Assembly (NCBI GenBank): GCA_033549245.1
Contig: JAWSUW010000177.1
Coordinates: 1 to 6,124 of the forward strand
DNA: 6,124 bases
DNA from: Fusibacter_D sp033549245
GTDB lineage: Bacteria; Bacillota; Clostridia; Peptostreptococcales; Acidaminobacteraceae
Reading direction: 5' to 3'
The position numbers and the translations under genes were made by a program. How positions within the stretch are numbered: position 1 is the first letter of the stretch; each line of letters starts with the position of its first letter. Positions 1-6,124 of the stretch are shown here, one piece after another. The notes under the pieces were generated by a model. That model was not told the origin of the DNA. It searched no databases and worked only from the letters and a program-made list of their open reading frames with translations.

Positions 1-587
1 CTGAACTTGTTCCACATATTGTTAAGCAGGACTTCTCCCTTTATCAATTCTCCAGATTCGAAAACTTTCCTGGTTAATACACGAATCCCCCCACCACTTA
101 AGTCCAGAGATTCAAAAGAAAATTTTTCTATGGTGGCTTCTTCTATGATCACATCTTTCTCGTTTTTAAATTTTGTGTTCAAAAGCGCTTTTTTCTCCGC
201 AATCTCATGTTCAGGAATTTTTTTCTCAATCAGAAAATGTCCTTTGGATTTGAAATTCACACGATAAAATTTCCTGCGTTGAATCCTTTTGATTTCGGAA
301 TCCAATTTTATAGAGACGCTGGGCAGATTGTCATATAGAAGTCTTTCAATCATAATTCCTTTAAATAAATACATCCCCTGGTTTTCAATATAAAATCTGA
401 AGTAATATCCATAACGTCTTTCCATGGCATACAAATGCCCTTCATGAATTGGGTTGGAAATGATCAATCGTTCATCATTTACAACTTCATACACAAAAGA
501 CGATAATGTATAAGACTCCTGATTGTTTACATAAATCATTATGTCAAGAGTATCTGCAATGTTAAAAAATTTAGTAAACCCTTCCAT
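1..587 (-). CDS. YcgR-like flagellar brake / PilZ-domain c-di-GMP receptor (partial, 3' end beyond window)
   Basis: A reading frame of 195 codons runs from the ATG at 587 to the window edge without a stop, so the C-terminus is missing. Residues 1 to about 95 look like the YcgR-type N-terminal domain found in front of PilZ domains. The PilZ domain begins at about residue 100. Its c-di-GMP-binding signature is intact: QRRKFYRV at 103-110 holds the RxxxR arginines, and DLSGGG at 162-167 is the DxSxxG motif. Family knowledge says such proteins bind c-di-GMP and then slow or stop the flagellar motor through stator or rotor contacts. The position directly behind flhG, with a 10-nt gap, fits a motility role. 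The start is supported by an AAGGTGG ribosome site that overlaps the flhG stop codon. The spacing between the two signature motifs is long, about 52 residues, and rich in Lys/Glu. The family call is firm; the precise motor partner is unknown. Confidence 0.9.
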   Translation of the reverse strand, partial: MEGFTKFFNIADTLDIMIYVNNQESYTLSSFVYEVVNDERLIISNPIHEGHLYAMERRYGYYFRFYIENQGMYLFKGIMIERLLYDNLPSVSIKLDSEIKRIQRRKFYRVNFKSKGHFLIEKKIPEHEIAEKKALLNTKFKNEKDVIIEEATIEKFSFESLDLSGGGIRVLTRKVFESGELIKGEVLLNNMWNKF

Positions 588-592
588 GGAAA

Positions 593-599
593 CCACCTT
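593..599 (-). promoter_or_regulatory. Ribosome binding site of the PilZ gene, overlapping the flhG stop
   Basis: On the minus strand the sequence reads TAAGGTGGTTTCC followed by ATG at 587. AAGGTGG is a near-consensus Shine-Dalgarno site with 5 nt before the start. The first three bases of the string, TAA, are the flhG stop codon, so ribosomes finishing flhG sit on this site. This decides the start of the PilZ gene and suggests translational coupling. Confidence 0.75.
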
Positions 600-1461
600 A
601 AATTTTATTGATCAACTTATTGAGAAAACTTCTGAAACTGTGGTTGTTCTTATTGTACTTACCATTATTGTCCAGATTATAAGCTATATTTTCGATCCCT
701 TTACTTGCGATAGCGCGTGGATACGCCTCTAGGAGGGGAATTTGTCTTCTGACCGCACGTTTCAGATTGTTGTCTTCGAATATGTAACCAAGGTTTTCAA
801 GTTCCCTGTTCAGGAACTTGGATACAGCTTGTTGCATTTTGCCGAAAACTTCATCCCCCTCTTCATTGCTTTCTACCCTGTTGATGATCAGTTTGATTTT
901 CTTCTGGTCATCCATGACAATATTCTTCACAAGTGCATAGGCGTCAGTAATGGAAGTTGGATCGGGAGTGATTACAACGATCACATCAGATGCTGCATCA
1001 ATGAACGATAGGACGGACTTGCTGAGTCCAGCACCTGTATCAATTAATATATAATCAGAAACCGCATTGAAATAAGCGAGTGAATGTATCAACTTCTCCA
1101 ATTGTTCGGAATCGAGATCAATCAGATCCATAATTCCCGAACCACCAGATATGATATTGATGTCATGTAATCCTTTGACAATAATATCTTGAACTGGAAT
1201 TTCTCCCTTGATGACATGTGACAAATTATATTTTGGCACTAGTCCAAAAAGAACGTCAACATTTGCAAGACCAAGATCTGCATCTATTATGGTGACGCTT
1301 TTGCCTTGTTTGGCGAGAGCAATACCCAAATTGACTGTGAAATTGGTTTTCCCCACTCCACCTTTGCCACTGGATATTGTAATTATTCTGGCATCAATGA
1401 CATCTTTTTCAATGACTTCTTGGTCGCCAATTATATCTCTGAGCTTTTGAGCTTGATCCAT
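598..1461 (-). CDS. flhG: FlhG (YlxH), MinD-like ATPase controlling flagellar number and FlhF
   Basis: This is a 287-residue MinD/ParA-family ATPase. Visible motifs are DQAQKLR at residues 2-8 (the DQAxxLR element by which FlhG stimulates the FlhF GTPase), the deviant Walker A GKGGVGKT at 32-39, the switch I/A' segment DADLGLANVD at 60-69, and the Walker B/switch II DTGAG at 141-145. The tail, FRSFLNKLINKI, is a basic amphipathic helix like the MinD membrane-targeting sequence. Family knowledge: the ATP-bound dimer associates with the membrane, acts with FlhF, and limits or spaces flagellar basal bodies. I chose the ATG at 1461 because it puts the DQAxxLR motif at the very N-terminus and has a GGGGGA ribosome site 5 nt upstream. 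The frame is open upstream to an ATG at 1494, which would overlap flhF by 14 nt, but that start lacks a Shine-Dalgarno site. It lies between flhF (19-nt gap) and the PilZ gene (10-nt gap). Confidence 0.95.
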   Translation of the reverse strand: MDQAQKLRDIIGDQEVIEKDVIDARIITISSGKGGVGKTNFTVNLGIALAKQGKSVTIIDADLGLANVDVLFGLVPKYNLSHVIKGEIPVQDIIVKGLHDINIISGGSGIMDLIDLDSEQLEKLIHSLAYFNAVSDYILIDTGAGLSKSVLSFIDAASDVIVVITPDPTSITDAYALVKNIVMDDQKKIKLIINRVESNEEGDEVFGKMQQAVSKFLNRELENLGYIFEDNNLKRAVRRQIPLLEAYPRAIASKGIENIAYNLDNNGKYNKNNHSFRSFLNKLINKI

Positions 1462-1465
1462 TTTT

Positions 1466-1471
1466 TCCCCC
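1466..1471 (-). promoter_or_regulatory. Ribosome binding site of flhG
   Basis: The minus strand reads ATCGGGGGAAAAA directly before the ATG at 1461. GGGGGA is a purine-rich but non-consensus Shine-Dalgarno site with a 5-nt A-only spacer. It lies in the 19-nt gap after the flhF TAG stop and supports the short FlhG start over the in-frame upstream ATG. Confidence 0.6.
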
Positions 1472-1480
1472 GATAAAAGC

Positions 1481-2650
1481 CTATTTTTGAACATCAAAAA
1501 TATATTGTATGATTTTTTCCTTGTCAGCTTCTTCAATATCATCAGGCACACTTTGTCCGATAGTGAAATATGAAAGCGGTTTTCCAGTCACAACCTTGAG
1601 ATTCAGGATATTACCATAGGAAGTCGCCTCATCCAGTTTTGTGAATAATAATCTATAATCATCCAGAAAATCATATGACTCGATGATGCTTTTCATATCT
1701 TTATAACTGGTGGTCATACTCATGACGAGGAATACTTTGACCGAGTCAAGAAATTTGATCAGTTCGTCGTAATCCGATTTGAGTTCCTTGCTCTTGTGGC
1801 TTCGACCTGCAGTATCAATAAGAATATAATCCTTATCACGGAACTTGTATAGTGCCTCTTCAAGTTCACCTGCCTCATATATGACTTCAAGAGGGATTCC
1901 GAGAATCTCACTATAGGTCTTGAGTTGTTCAACTGCAGCAATCCTATAGGTGTCCGCAGTGATCAGTCCTATTTTTTTGTTGTCTACAAGTGTCAGTCTC
2001 GCTGCAATCTTGGCTAGAGTCGTGGTCTTTCCTACGCCTGTTGGTCCGAGGAACATATACACACTTGGTTTGCCTTGTATGTCACGATCAATCGTCTTGA
2101 TGTCGCCAAGATATTCTCTTGCGATAACTTTCATGGCATTGATTACAGTGTCATGGTTTTTTTCATTAAGGCTAATTTGTCTTTGAACGATTTCTAGAAT
2201 CTTCTTGGCAATGGATTCTTGAATATCTCTCTGCTTCAGGAAATCCACATAAAAATCTTCTTGAGAGGTCTGAGTAACCTCAGCAGCTGGAGTTTGATGC
2301 TCGATATGGTCCACTTTTTCGATAAGCATCTGAACCATCTTTTTGAGTTCCACCATTTCCATATTGATTGTTGTATCCATTTTTTTCTCAGGATCAAGTG
2401 AGGAAAATTCTGCAGGCTTGGGTTGCTGTGTTTGGACGACCTGCTGTTCCTGTGGTCGGTTCACCCTTGATGTCGTAATAGGCTCATCTATGGCAGCTAC
2501 CACCTCAATAACGGGCTTTTTGAAGAATTTGAACAATCCACCAGACTTTATTTTACGTGTATTGAGTATGACCGCATCCATACCAAGCTCGTTTTTAATT
2601 TTGATCATTGCTTCATTCATATCTTTGACTAAATATCTTTTAACTTTCAT
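1481..2650 (-). CDS. flhF: FlhF, SRP-type GTPase for flagellar placement and assembly
   Basis: This is a 389-residue SRP/SIMIBI-class GTPase. The N-terminus, MKVKRYLVKDMNEAMIKIK, is typical of FlhF and starts the family's poorly conserved B region. A Gln/Pro-rich linker lies at about 65-85, and a likely coiled-coil stretch at about 95-120. The N domain follows at about 130-195 and the G domain from about 196. GTPase motifs are intact: GPTGVGKTT at 202-210 (P loop), DTYRIAAVEQL at 233-243, DTAGR at 279-283 and TKLD at 337-340. Where SRP GTPases have SATT, this protein reads SMTTSYKD at 311-318. Family knowledge: FlhF dimerises with GTP at the membrane, helps determine where the basal body forms, and is switched by FlhG, which is encoded directly downstream. 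The ATG overlaps the flhA stop as TAATG, with GGTGAG upstream, so translation is probably coupled to flhA. Length is ordinary for the family. Confidence 0.96.
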   Translation of the reverse strand: MKVKRYLVKDMNEAMIKIKNELGMDAVILNTRKIKSGGLFKFFKKPVIEVVAAIDEPITTSRVNRPQEQQVVQTQQPKPAEFSSLDPEKKMDTTINMEMVELKKMVQMLIEKVDHIEHQTPAAEVTQTSQEDFYVDFLKQRDIQESIAKKILEIVQRQISLNEKNHDTVINAMKVIAREYLGDIKTIDRDIQGKPSVYMFLGPTGVGKTTTLAKIAARLTLVDNKKIGLITADTYRIAAVEQLKTYSEILGIPLEVIYEAGELEEALYKFRDKDYILIDTAGRSHKSKELKSDYDELIKFLDSVKVFLVMSMTTSYKDMKSIIESYDFLDDYRLLFTKLDEATSYGNILNLKVVTGKPLSYFTIGQSVPDDIEEADKEKIIQYIFDVQK

Positions 2651-4686
2651 TAAGCACTCACCATCCCTGCAGACTCAACATCGATATCTGATTCTATTTC
2701 ATTATATGATAAAACCACCAATTCTGGAATTGCCTGTTCAGTGATCCTTTTAAAGTAAAATCTTACAATTGGTGCAGTTACAACAATTGCTTGCTCTCCC
2801 ATCTGTAATAGCTTTTTGATTTCCTCTGACAGATGAGCCAGTATCGATTGTGTTGTCATTGGATCGATGGACAGAAATGTACCGTTCTCATTTTGATCAA
2901 TGGATTCCATCAACATATTCTCAAGCGATTGTTCCAGTGTGACGACTTTAGCCTGACCAAATGGAAAATATTGCTTTGTGATCTGTCTTGAGAGCTTTTG
3001 TCTTACATATTCTGTGAGAATATTCACATCTCGAGTCGAACGGGCATGATCTGCAAGCCCTTCCAAAATAGTCACTAGATTTCTTATTGAGATACTTTCT
3101 TTCAAAAGATTTGATAGCACTTTTTGAACATCTCCAATCATCATCAAGTTTGGAATGAGTTCTTCCAGTAACGCCGGATTGGACTCTCTTATGTTGTCGA
3201 TCAACTGTTTGACATCTTCTCTGCTCAAAAGTTCATGACTATGTTTTTTTATGACTTCAGTGAGATGTGTCGATATCACTGATGATGGGTCAACAACAGT
3301 ATAACCTAACAATTCGGCTTTCTCCCTCAGATCGGATTTAATCCACTTGGCAGGTAATCCAAAAGCAGGCTCCACTGTGTCTATGCCTTCAATCTCACCT
3401 TCAACAGCACCAGGACTCATTGCAAGATAGTGATCAAATACGATGTTTCCGGTGGCTATATCATTGCCTTTGATTTTAATCAGATATTGATTGGCATCCA
3501 GTTGTATATTATCTCTTAAACGAATCATCGGTACAATAAGTCCCAGTTCAAGGGCTATCTGTCTTCTGATCATCACCAGTCTATCAAATAAATCTCCACC
3601 TTGGTTAGGATCAGCTAATGGAATTATTCCATAGCCAAACTCAAGTTCTATAGGATCCACTTGTAAAAGTGGTATGATATTTTCAGGACGTCTCATATCT
3701 TCTCTTGTAGTGTCTTCCACTTTTTCTTCTGCCTCAGCATCAAGTGCAACTTTCCTATCGCCTTGAACCGACCTGTATCCCAAAATAAGTGCAATCGCTC
3801 CGACTGCTAAAAATGGAATGGAAGGAAGTGGTGTTGCTGCTCCGAGTAAAATCAATACTCCTCCGACAATATACATGACCACAGATCTGGCAAACAATTG
3901 ATTAACCACATCGGTACCAAGGCTTTCCTCGGACGCGGATCTGGTTACGATGATACCAGTTGCCACAGAGATCATAAGAGCCGGAAGTTGACTCACAAGA
4001 CCATCGCCAACAGTCAAAAGTGTGAATTTCTCGATTGATTCGGGAAGCGATAACCCCATTGTGAACGAACCTAGTAAAAAGCCTGCAAGAATGTTGATCA
4101 CTGTAATTAAAATTCCGGCAATGGCATCACCTTTGACGAATTTACTCGCACCATCCATAGCTCCATAGAAATCCGCTTCACGTTGAATTTTCTTTCTACG
4201 TAGTTTTGCGTCATTCTCATTGATCAAACCGGAATTCAAGTCAGCATCAATAGCCATTTGTTTTCCGGGCATCGCATCGAGTGTAAAACGTGCTGCAACT
4301 TCAGAAACACGCTCAGAACCTTTAGTGATAACCAGAAACTGAATGATGACAATAATTACAAATATAATAAAACCGACTATCGCATTTCCACCGATAACAA
4401 AGTTTCCGAACGCGGCAATAACATCTCCAGCTTCACCAGTACTGAGTATATATCTGGTTGTGGAAATGTTAAGGGCGAGCCTAAACATGGTCGTTATCAG
4501 CAATATGGAAGGAAATACACTGAATTCCAGAGTCTCCTTGACAAACATGGATAAGACCAGTATGGTCAATGCCAATGATATGTTGAGTGCTAAAAAAAAG
4601 TCCAGAAAATTGAGCGGAATTGGTATGATAATCAGCATTATGATGATTATGACCAGTGCCGCAACACCGATGTCACTAAAACGCAT
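2650..4686 (-). CDS. flhA: FlhA, flagellar type III export gate protein
   Basis: This 678-residue FHIPEP-family protein is close to the usual length of about 690. The N-terminal half holds several hydrophobic membrane segments, for example at about 7-25, 30-50, 58-75, 98-120, 188-210, 230-248 and 268-307. Between them is the FHIPEP signature loop around 133-155 (FTLDAMPGKQMAIDADL), followed by a charged cytoplasmic loop containing KLRRKKIQREADFYGAMDGA. KGDAIAG at 185-191 carries an Asp in the region where the family has an essential acidic residue. An acidic linker at about 315-332 leads to the cytoplasmic domain (about 340-678), which docks substrates and chaperones. Family knowledge: FlhA forms a nonameric ring in the basal body and couples the proton motive force to export of rod, hook and filament proteins. 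A strong AGGAGG site precedes the ATG. It sits between flhB and flhF with a 10-nt gap and a 1-nt overlap. No broken or missing motif is seen. Confidence 0.98.
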   Translation of the reverse strand: MRFSDIGVAALVIIIIMLIIIPIPLNFLDFFLALNISLALTILVLSMFVKETLEFSVFPSILLITTMFRLALNISTTRYILSTGEAGDVIAAFGNFVIGGNAIVGFIIFVIIVIIQFLVITKGSERVSEVAARFTLDAMPGKQMAIDADLNSGLINENDAKLRRKKIQREADFYGAMDGASKFVKGDAIAGILITVINILAGFLLGSFTMGLSLPESIEKFTLLTVGDGLVSQLPALMISVATGIIVTRSASEESLGTDVVNQLFARSVVMYIVGGVLILLGAATPLPSIPFLAVGAIALILGYRSVQGDRKVALDAEAEEKVEDTTREDMRRPENIIPLLQVDPIELEFGYGIIPLADPNQGGDLFDRLVMIRRQIALELGLIVPMIRLRDNIQLDANQYLIKIKGNDIATGNIVFDHYLAMSPGAVEGEIEGIDTVEPAFGLPAKWIKSDLREKAELLGYTVVDPSSVISTHLTEVIKKHSHELLSREDVKQLIDNIRESNPALLEELIPNLMMIGDVQKVLSNLLKESISIRNLVTILEGLADHARSTRDVNILTEYVRQKLSRQITKQYFPFGQAKVVTLEQSLENMLMESIDQNENGTFLSIDPMTTQSILAHLSEEIKKLLQMGEQAIVVTAPIVRFYFKRITEQAIPELVVLSYNEIESDIDVESAGMVSA
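2657..2662 (-). promoter_or_regulatory. Ribosome binding site of flhF, inside the 3' end of flhA
   Basis: GGTGAG lies 6 nt before the flhF ATG at 2650 and within the last codons of flhA. The junction itself is TAATG (2652-2648), where the flhA stop and flhF start share one base, an arrangement compatible with termination-reinitiation coupling. Confidence 0.6.
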
Positions 4687-4692
4687 TTATTG

Positions 4693-4699
4693 CCTCCTA
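4693..4699 (-). promoter_or_regulatory. Ribosome binding site of flhA, overlapping the flhB stop
   Basis: The minus strand reads TAGGAGGCAATAA before the ATG at 4686. AGGAGG is a consensus Shine-Dalgarno site with a 6-nt spacer. The flhB stop codon TAG supplies its first two bases. It is the best ribosome site in the window. Confidence 0.85.
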
Positions 4700-5782
4700 A
4701 GCGTCTTTTTTGAGTGTATATACATATGCCAAAACTTCAGCGACAGCCTCATAGAAATCGGGAGGTACAAATGTACCGATATCCACAGATTTGTATAACG
4801 CTTGTGCAAGAGGTTTGTTTTCAACAATAGGCACCTTGTTCTCTGTGGCTACCCTTTTGATATTCTGTGCGATCAAATCTTGTCCTTTGCCAACTACGAC
4901 AGGTGCATCACCCTTATTGGTGTCGTATTTGATTGCAACTGCAAAATGAGTTGGATTTGTGATGACGACATCCGCTTTTGGGATTTCCTGCATCATTCTA
5001 CTCATTGCGAATGCTCTTTGTTTCTCTTTAATTTTTGCTTTAAGTTGAGGATCCCCTTCACTTTGCTTGTATTCATCTTTGACTTCTTGTTTTGTCATCA
5101 TGATATCTTTTCTGTTCTTCCATCTTTTGAATGCAAAATCAAATACCGCAATAACAAGCAAGATAAGTGCAGACCTAAGAACTACACCAAAGACCATATC
5201 CCACATGACAACTACAATTTGACCAGTCTCAAGTTCCATGGTGATCAGCAGATCGCTGAGTCTAGTGTTCAAATACACCACAGAAACATATATGATCAAA
5301 GTAGCCTTAAAAACAGACTTCAACATCTCAACCAAAGATCGGGAAGAAAACATATTTTTTAATCCCTTTAAAGGATTGATTTTACTCAATTTAGGTTTAA
5401 TGGTTTCTACAGTGAACAAAACACCAACTTGCATATAAGAAAGCAAAACACCAATAACCATAGCGACTACAAGTGGTGGCAATGACAATTTCAAAATGAG
5501 CAAAACCGTTTCTTGCCAAAGCAAGTTGATCCCATTTCCGGAATAAAGCAGTGATGTGTCTTCAGAAAGATGCATTGCAAACCGATAAAAACCAAACATC
5601 TCATCGATATAAAATTGACTTAAAAATGAGAGTGTAGCAAAAACAGCAAGTAGGGACAGAGCACCGTTTAAATCTTTTGACTGTGCAATCTGACCCTTTT
5701 CCCGTGTGTCTTTTATTTTTTTTGAGGTGGGTTGCTCTGTCTTCTCCTCAGAAAAGAGCTGTAAATCAAAATACTTAAGCAT
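4697..5782 (-). CDS. flhB: FlhB, flagellar export gate and substrate-specificity switch
   Basis: This is a 361-residue protein of the FlhB/YscU family, of typical length. The N-terminus has the hallmark FDLQLFSEEKTEQPT followed by a Lys-rich segment ending REKGQIAQSKDL at 27-38. Hydrophobic segments fall at about 40-57, 90-125, 157-172 and 187-216, consistent with the four membrane helices of the family. A charged linker at about 218-265 joins them to the cytoplasmic domain. The autocleavage motif NPTH is intact at 276-279, followed by FAVAIKYD. Family knowledge: cleavage between Asn and Pro lets the apparatus change from rod/hook to filament substrates once the hook reaches its length, with FliK as the signal. 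The ATG at 5782 is backed by GAAGGTGA, and the gene begins 11 nt after the fliR stop. FliR and FlhB are separate proteins here, not fused as in some clostridia. Confidence 0.98.
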   Translation of the reverse strand: MLKYFDLQLFSEEKTEQPTSKKIKDTREKGQIAQSKDLNGALSLLAVFATLSFLSQFYIDEMFGFYRFAMHLSEDTSLLYSGNGINLLWQETVLLILKLSLPPLVVAMVIGVLLSYMQVGVLFTVETIKPKLSKINPLKGLKNMFSSRSLVEMLKSVFKATLIIYVSVVYLNTRLSDLLITMELETGQIVVVMWDMVFGVVLRSALILLVIAVFDFAFKRWKNRKDIMMTKQEVKDEYKQSEGDPQLKAKIKEKQRAFAMSRMMQEIPKADVVITNPTHFAVAIKYDTNKGDAPVVVGKGQDLIAQNIKRVATENKVPIVENKPLAQALYKSVDIGTFVPPDFYEAVAEVLAYVYTLKKDA

Positions 5783-5785
5783 GAG

Positions 5786-5793
5786 TCACCTTC
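5786..5793 (-). promoter_or_regulatory. Ribosome binding site of flhB, abutting the fliR stop
   Basis: The minus strand reads TAAGAAGGTGACTC before the ATG at 5782. GAAGGTGA matches the 3' part of the Shine-Dalgarno consensus and begins immediately after the fliR TAA stop (5796-5794). Confidence 0.7.
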
Positions 5794-6124
5794 TTATGGG
5801 AATAGACTGAAAAACTTTTGCACATAATAAAATCCGGAATGAAGGATTTCAGAAAAAATTTCATAATAAAATGGCATCAACATGATGAAAAGCAGGAAAC
5901 CAAAAAAAATCTTAAATGGCATACCCAATATGAACACATTCATTCCCGGCATTGCTTTTGCAAGAAGTCCAAGGATTATATTCGCAATCAATACTGTGAT
6001 TATGAATGGGGCAGCCACCTGAAATCCGATAACGAAAGTCTGTGCTAGAATTTCGAGAATCAACGCATATGCATTGAATGCAAAGAAATTCGACCCAAGT
6101 GGAATACGCTCATAAGAAACGACT
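5794..6124 (-). CDS. fliR: FliR, flagellar export gate core protein (partial, 5' end beyond window)
   Basis: Only the C-terminal 109 codons are present. The frame is open to the right edge and begins within VVSYERIPLGSNFFAFNAYA, which matches the family's 'S..xIPlG' region before the last membrane segments. It continues into a hydrophobic stretch with QVAAPFIITVLIANIILGLL and the conserved AKAMPGMNVFILGMPFKI, the most recognisable part of FliR. A further hydrophobic segment and a short tail ending FFSLFP complete the protein. Family knowledge: FliR joins FliP and FliQ in the helical export gate through which flagellar subunits pass, and contacts FlhB. The TTG at 6063 is an internal Leu codon, not a start, because conserved sequence continues upstream of it. 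The flhB gene follows after 11 nt. fliP and fliQ would be expected to the right of the window. Confidence 0.96.
   Translation of the reverse strand, partial: VVSYERIPLGSNFFAFNAYALILEILAQTFVIGFQVAAPFIITVLIANIILGLLAKAMPGMNVFILGMPFKIFFGFLLFIMLMPFYYEIFSEILHSGFYYVQKFFSLFP

Larger units (their letters stand above)
1..6124 (-). other. Flagellar operon segment fliR-flhB-flhA-flhF-flhG-pilZ
   Basis: All six genes are co-directional with junctions of 11 nt, 10 nt, a 1-nt overlap, 19 nt and 10 nt, leaving no room for an ordinary promoter or terminator between them. No hairpin followed by a T-run is seen at any junction. The window is therefore the inside of a longer transcript whose promoter lies to the right and whose end lies to the left. 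In related Firmicute operons chemotaxis genes and a motility sigma factor often follow; their presence here cannot be seen. Confidence 0.8.

Noticed and set aside
7..267. An 86-codon plus-strand frame at the left edge
   Set aside because: It is antisense to the PilZ domain, whose signature motifs are intact on the minus strand.
1462..1480. Possible regulatory element or terminator in the 19-nt flhF/flhG gap
   Set aside because: The only gap above 11 nt holds a G-run and A-run that serve as the flhG ribosome site; no inverted repeat is seen.
1462..1551. Longer FlhG starting at 1551
   Set aside because: It would overlap flhF by about 70 nt, add 30 residues ahead of the family's N-terminal DQAxxLR motif and has no Shine-Dalgarno support.
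2343..2744. A 133-codon plus-strand frame opposite the flhF/flhA junction
   Set aside because: Shadow of the flhF N-terminal region; low-complexity Ser/Thr-rich product without domain features.
4343..4798. A 151-codon plus-strand frame opposite the flhA start and flhB end
   Set aside because: It spans the antisense of two well-supported genes, has no convincing ribosome site and resembles no family.
4802..5362. A 186-codon plus-strand reading frame opposite flhB
   Set aside because: It lies wholly antisense to a confidently identified gene, its product is rich in Cys, His and Phe with no recognisable domain, and it follows from the codon use of the opposite strand.
5794..6063. A complete small 89-residue membrane protein starting at TTG 6063
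   Set aside because: The frame continues to the window edge, and the upstream residues (SYERIPLGSNFFAF) match FliR, so this is the C-terminal part of fliR.

Overview
The window is one uninterrupted stretch of a flagellar operon, with every gene on the minus strand. Read in the direction of transcription (high to low coordinates) the order is fliR (3' end only), flhB, flhA, flhF, flhG and a YcgR/PilZ-type c-di-GMP receptor gene (cut by the left window edge). The A+T-rich composition, strong Shine-Dalgarno sites, and an flhB-flhA-flhF-flhG block followed by a PilZ gene resemble the long fla/che operons of Bacillota, most likely a motile clostridial-type Firmicute. This taxonomic call is an inference from gene order and composition only.

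Right part (about 2650-6124): fliR, flhB and flhA encode three membrane components of the flagellar type III export apparatus. FliR is part of the export gate core. FlhB is the self-cleaving substrate-specificity switch, with an intact NPTH motif. FlhA is the large gate/energy-transducing protein with a cytoplasmic substrate-chaperone docking domain. Middle part (598-2650): flhF (SRP-type GTPase) and flhG (MinD-type ATPase) form the pair that sets flagellar number and placement. FlhG carries the N-terminal DQAxxLR motif by which the family stimulates the FlhF GTPase. Left part (1-587): a PilZ-domain protein with an N-terminal YcgR-type domain, expected to couple c-di-GMP to motility. It is open at the window edge, so its 3' end is not seen.

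The genes are packed with gaps of 10, 10, 11 and 19 nt and one TAATG overlap. In three of the five junctions the upstream stop codon abuts or lies inside the Shine-Dalgarno sequence of the next gene, which suggests translational coupling. I see no internal promoter, terminator, RNA gene, repeat, mobile element or CRISPR array, and there is no non-coding stretch longer than 19 nt. This is a well-conserved housekeeping motility locus. I do not find a novel system in it; the findings are details worth checking rather than discoveries.
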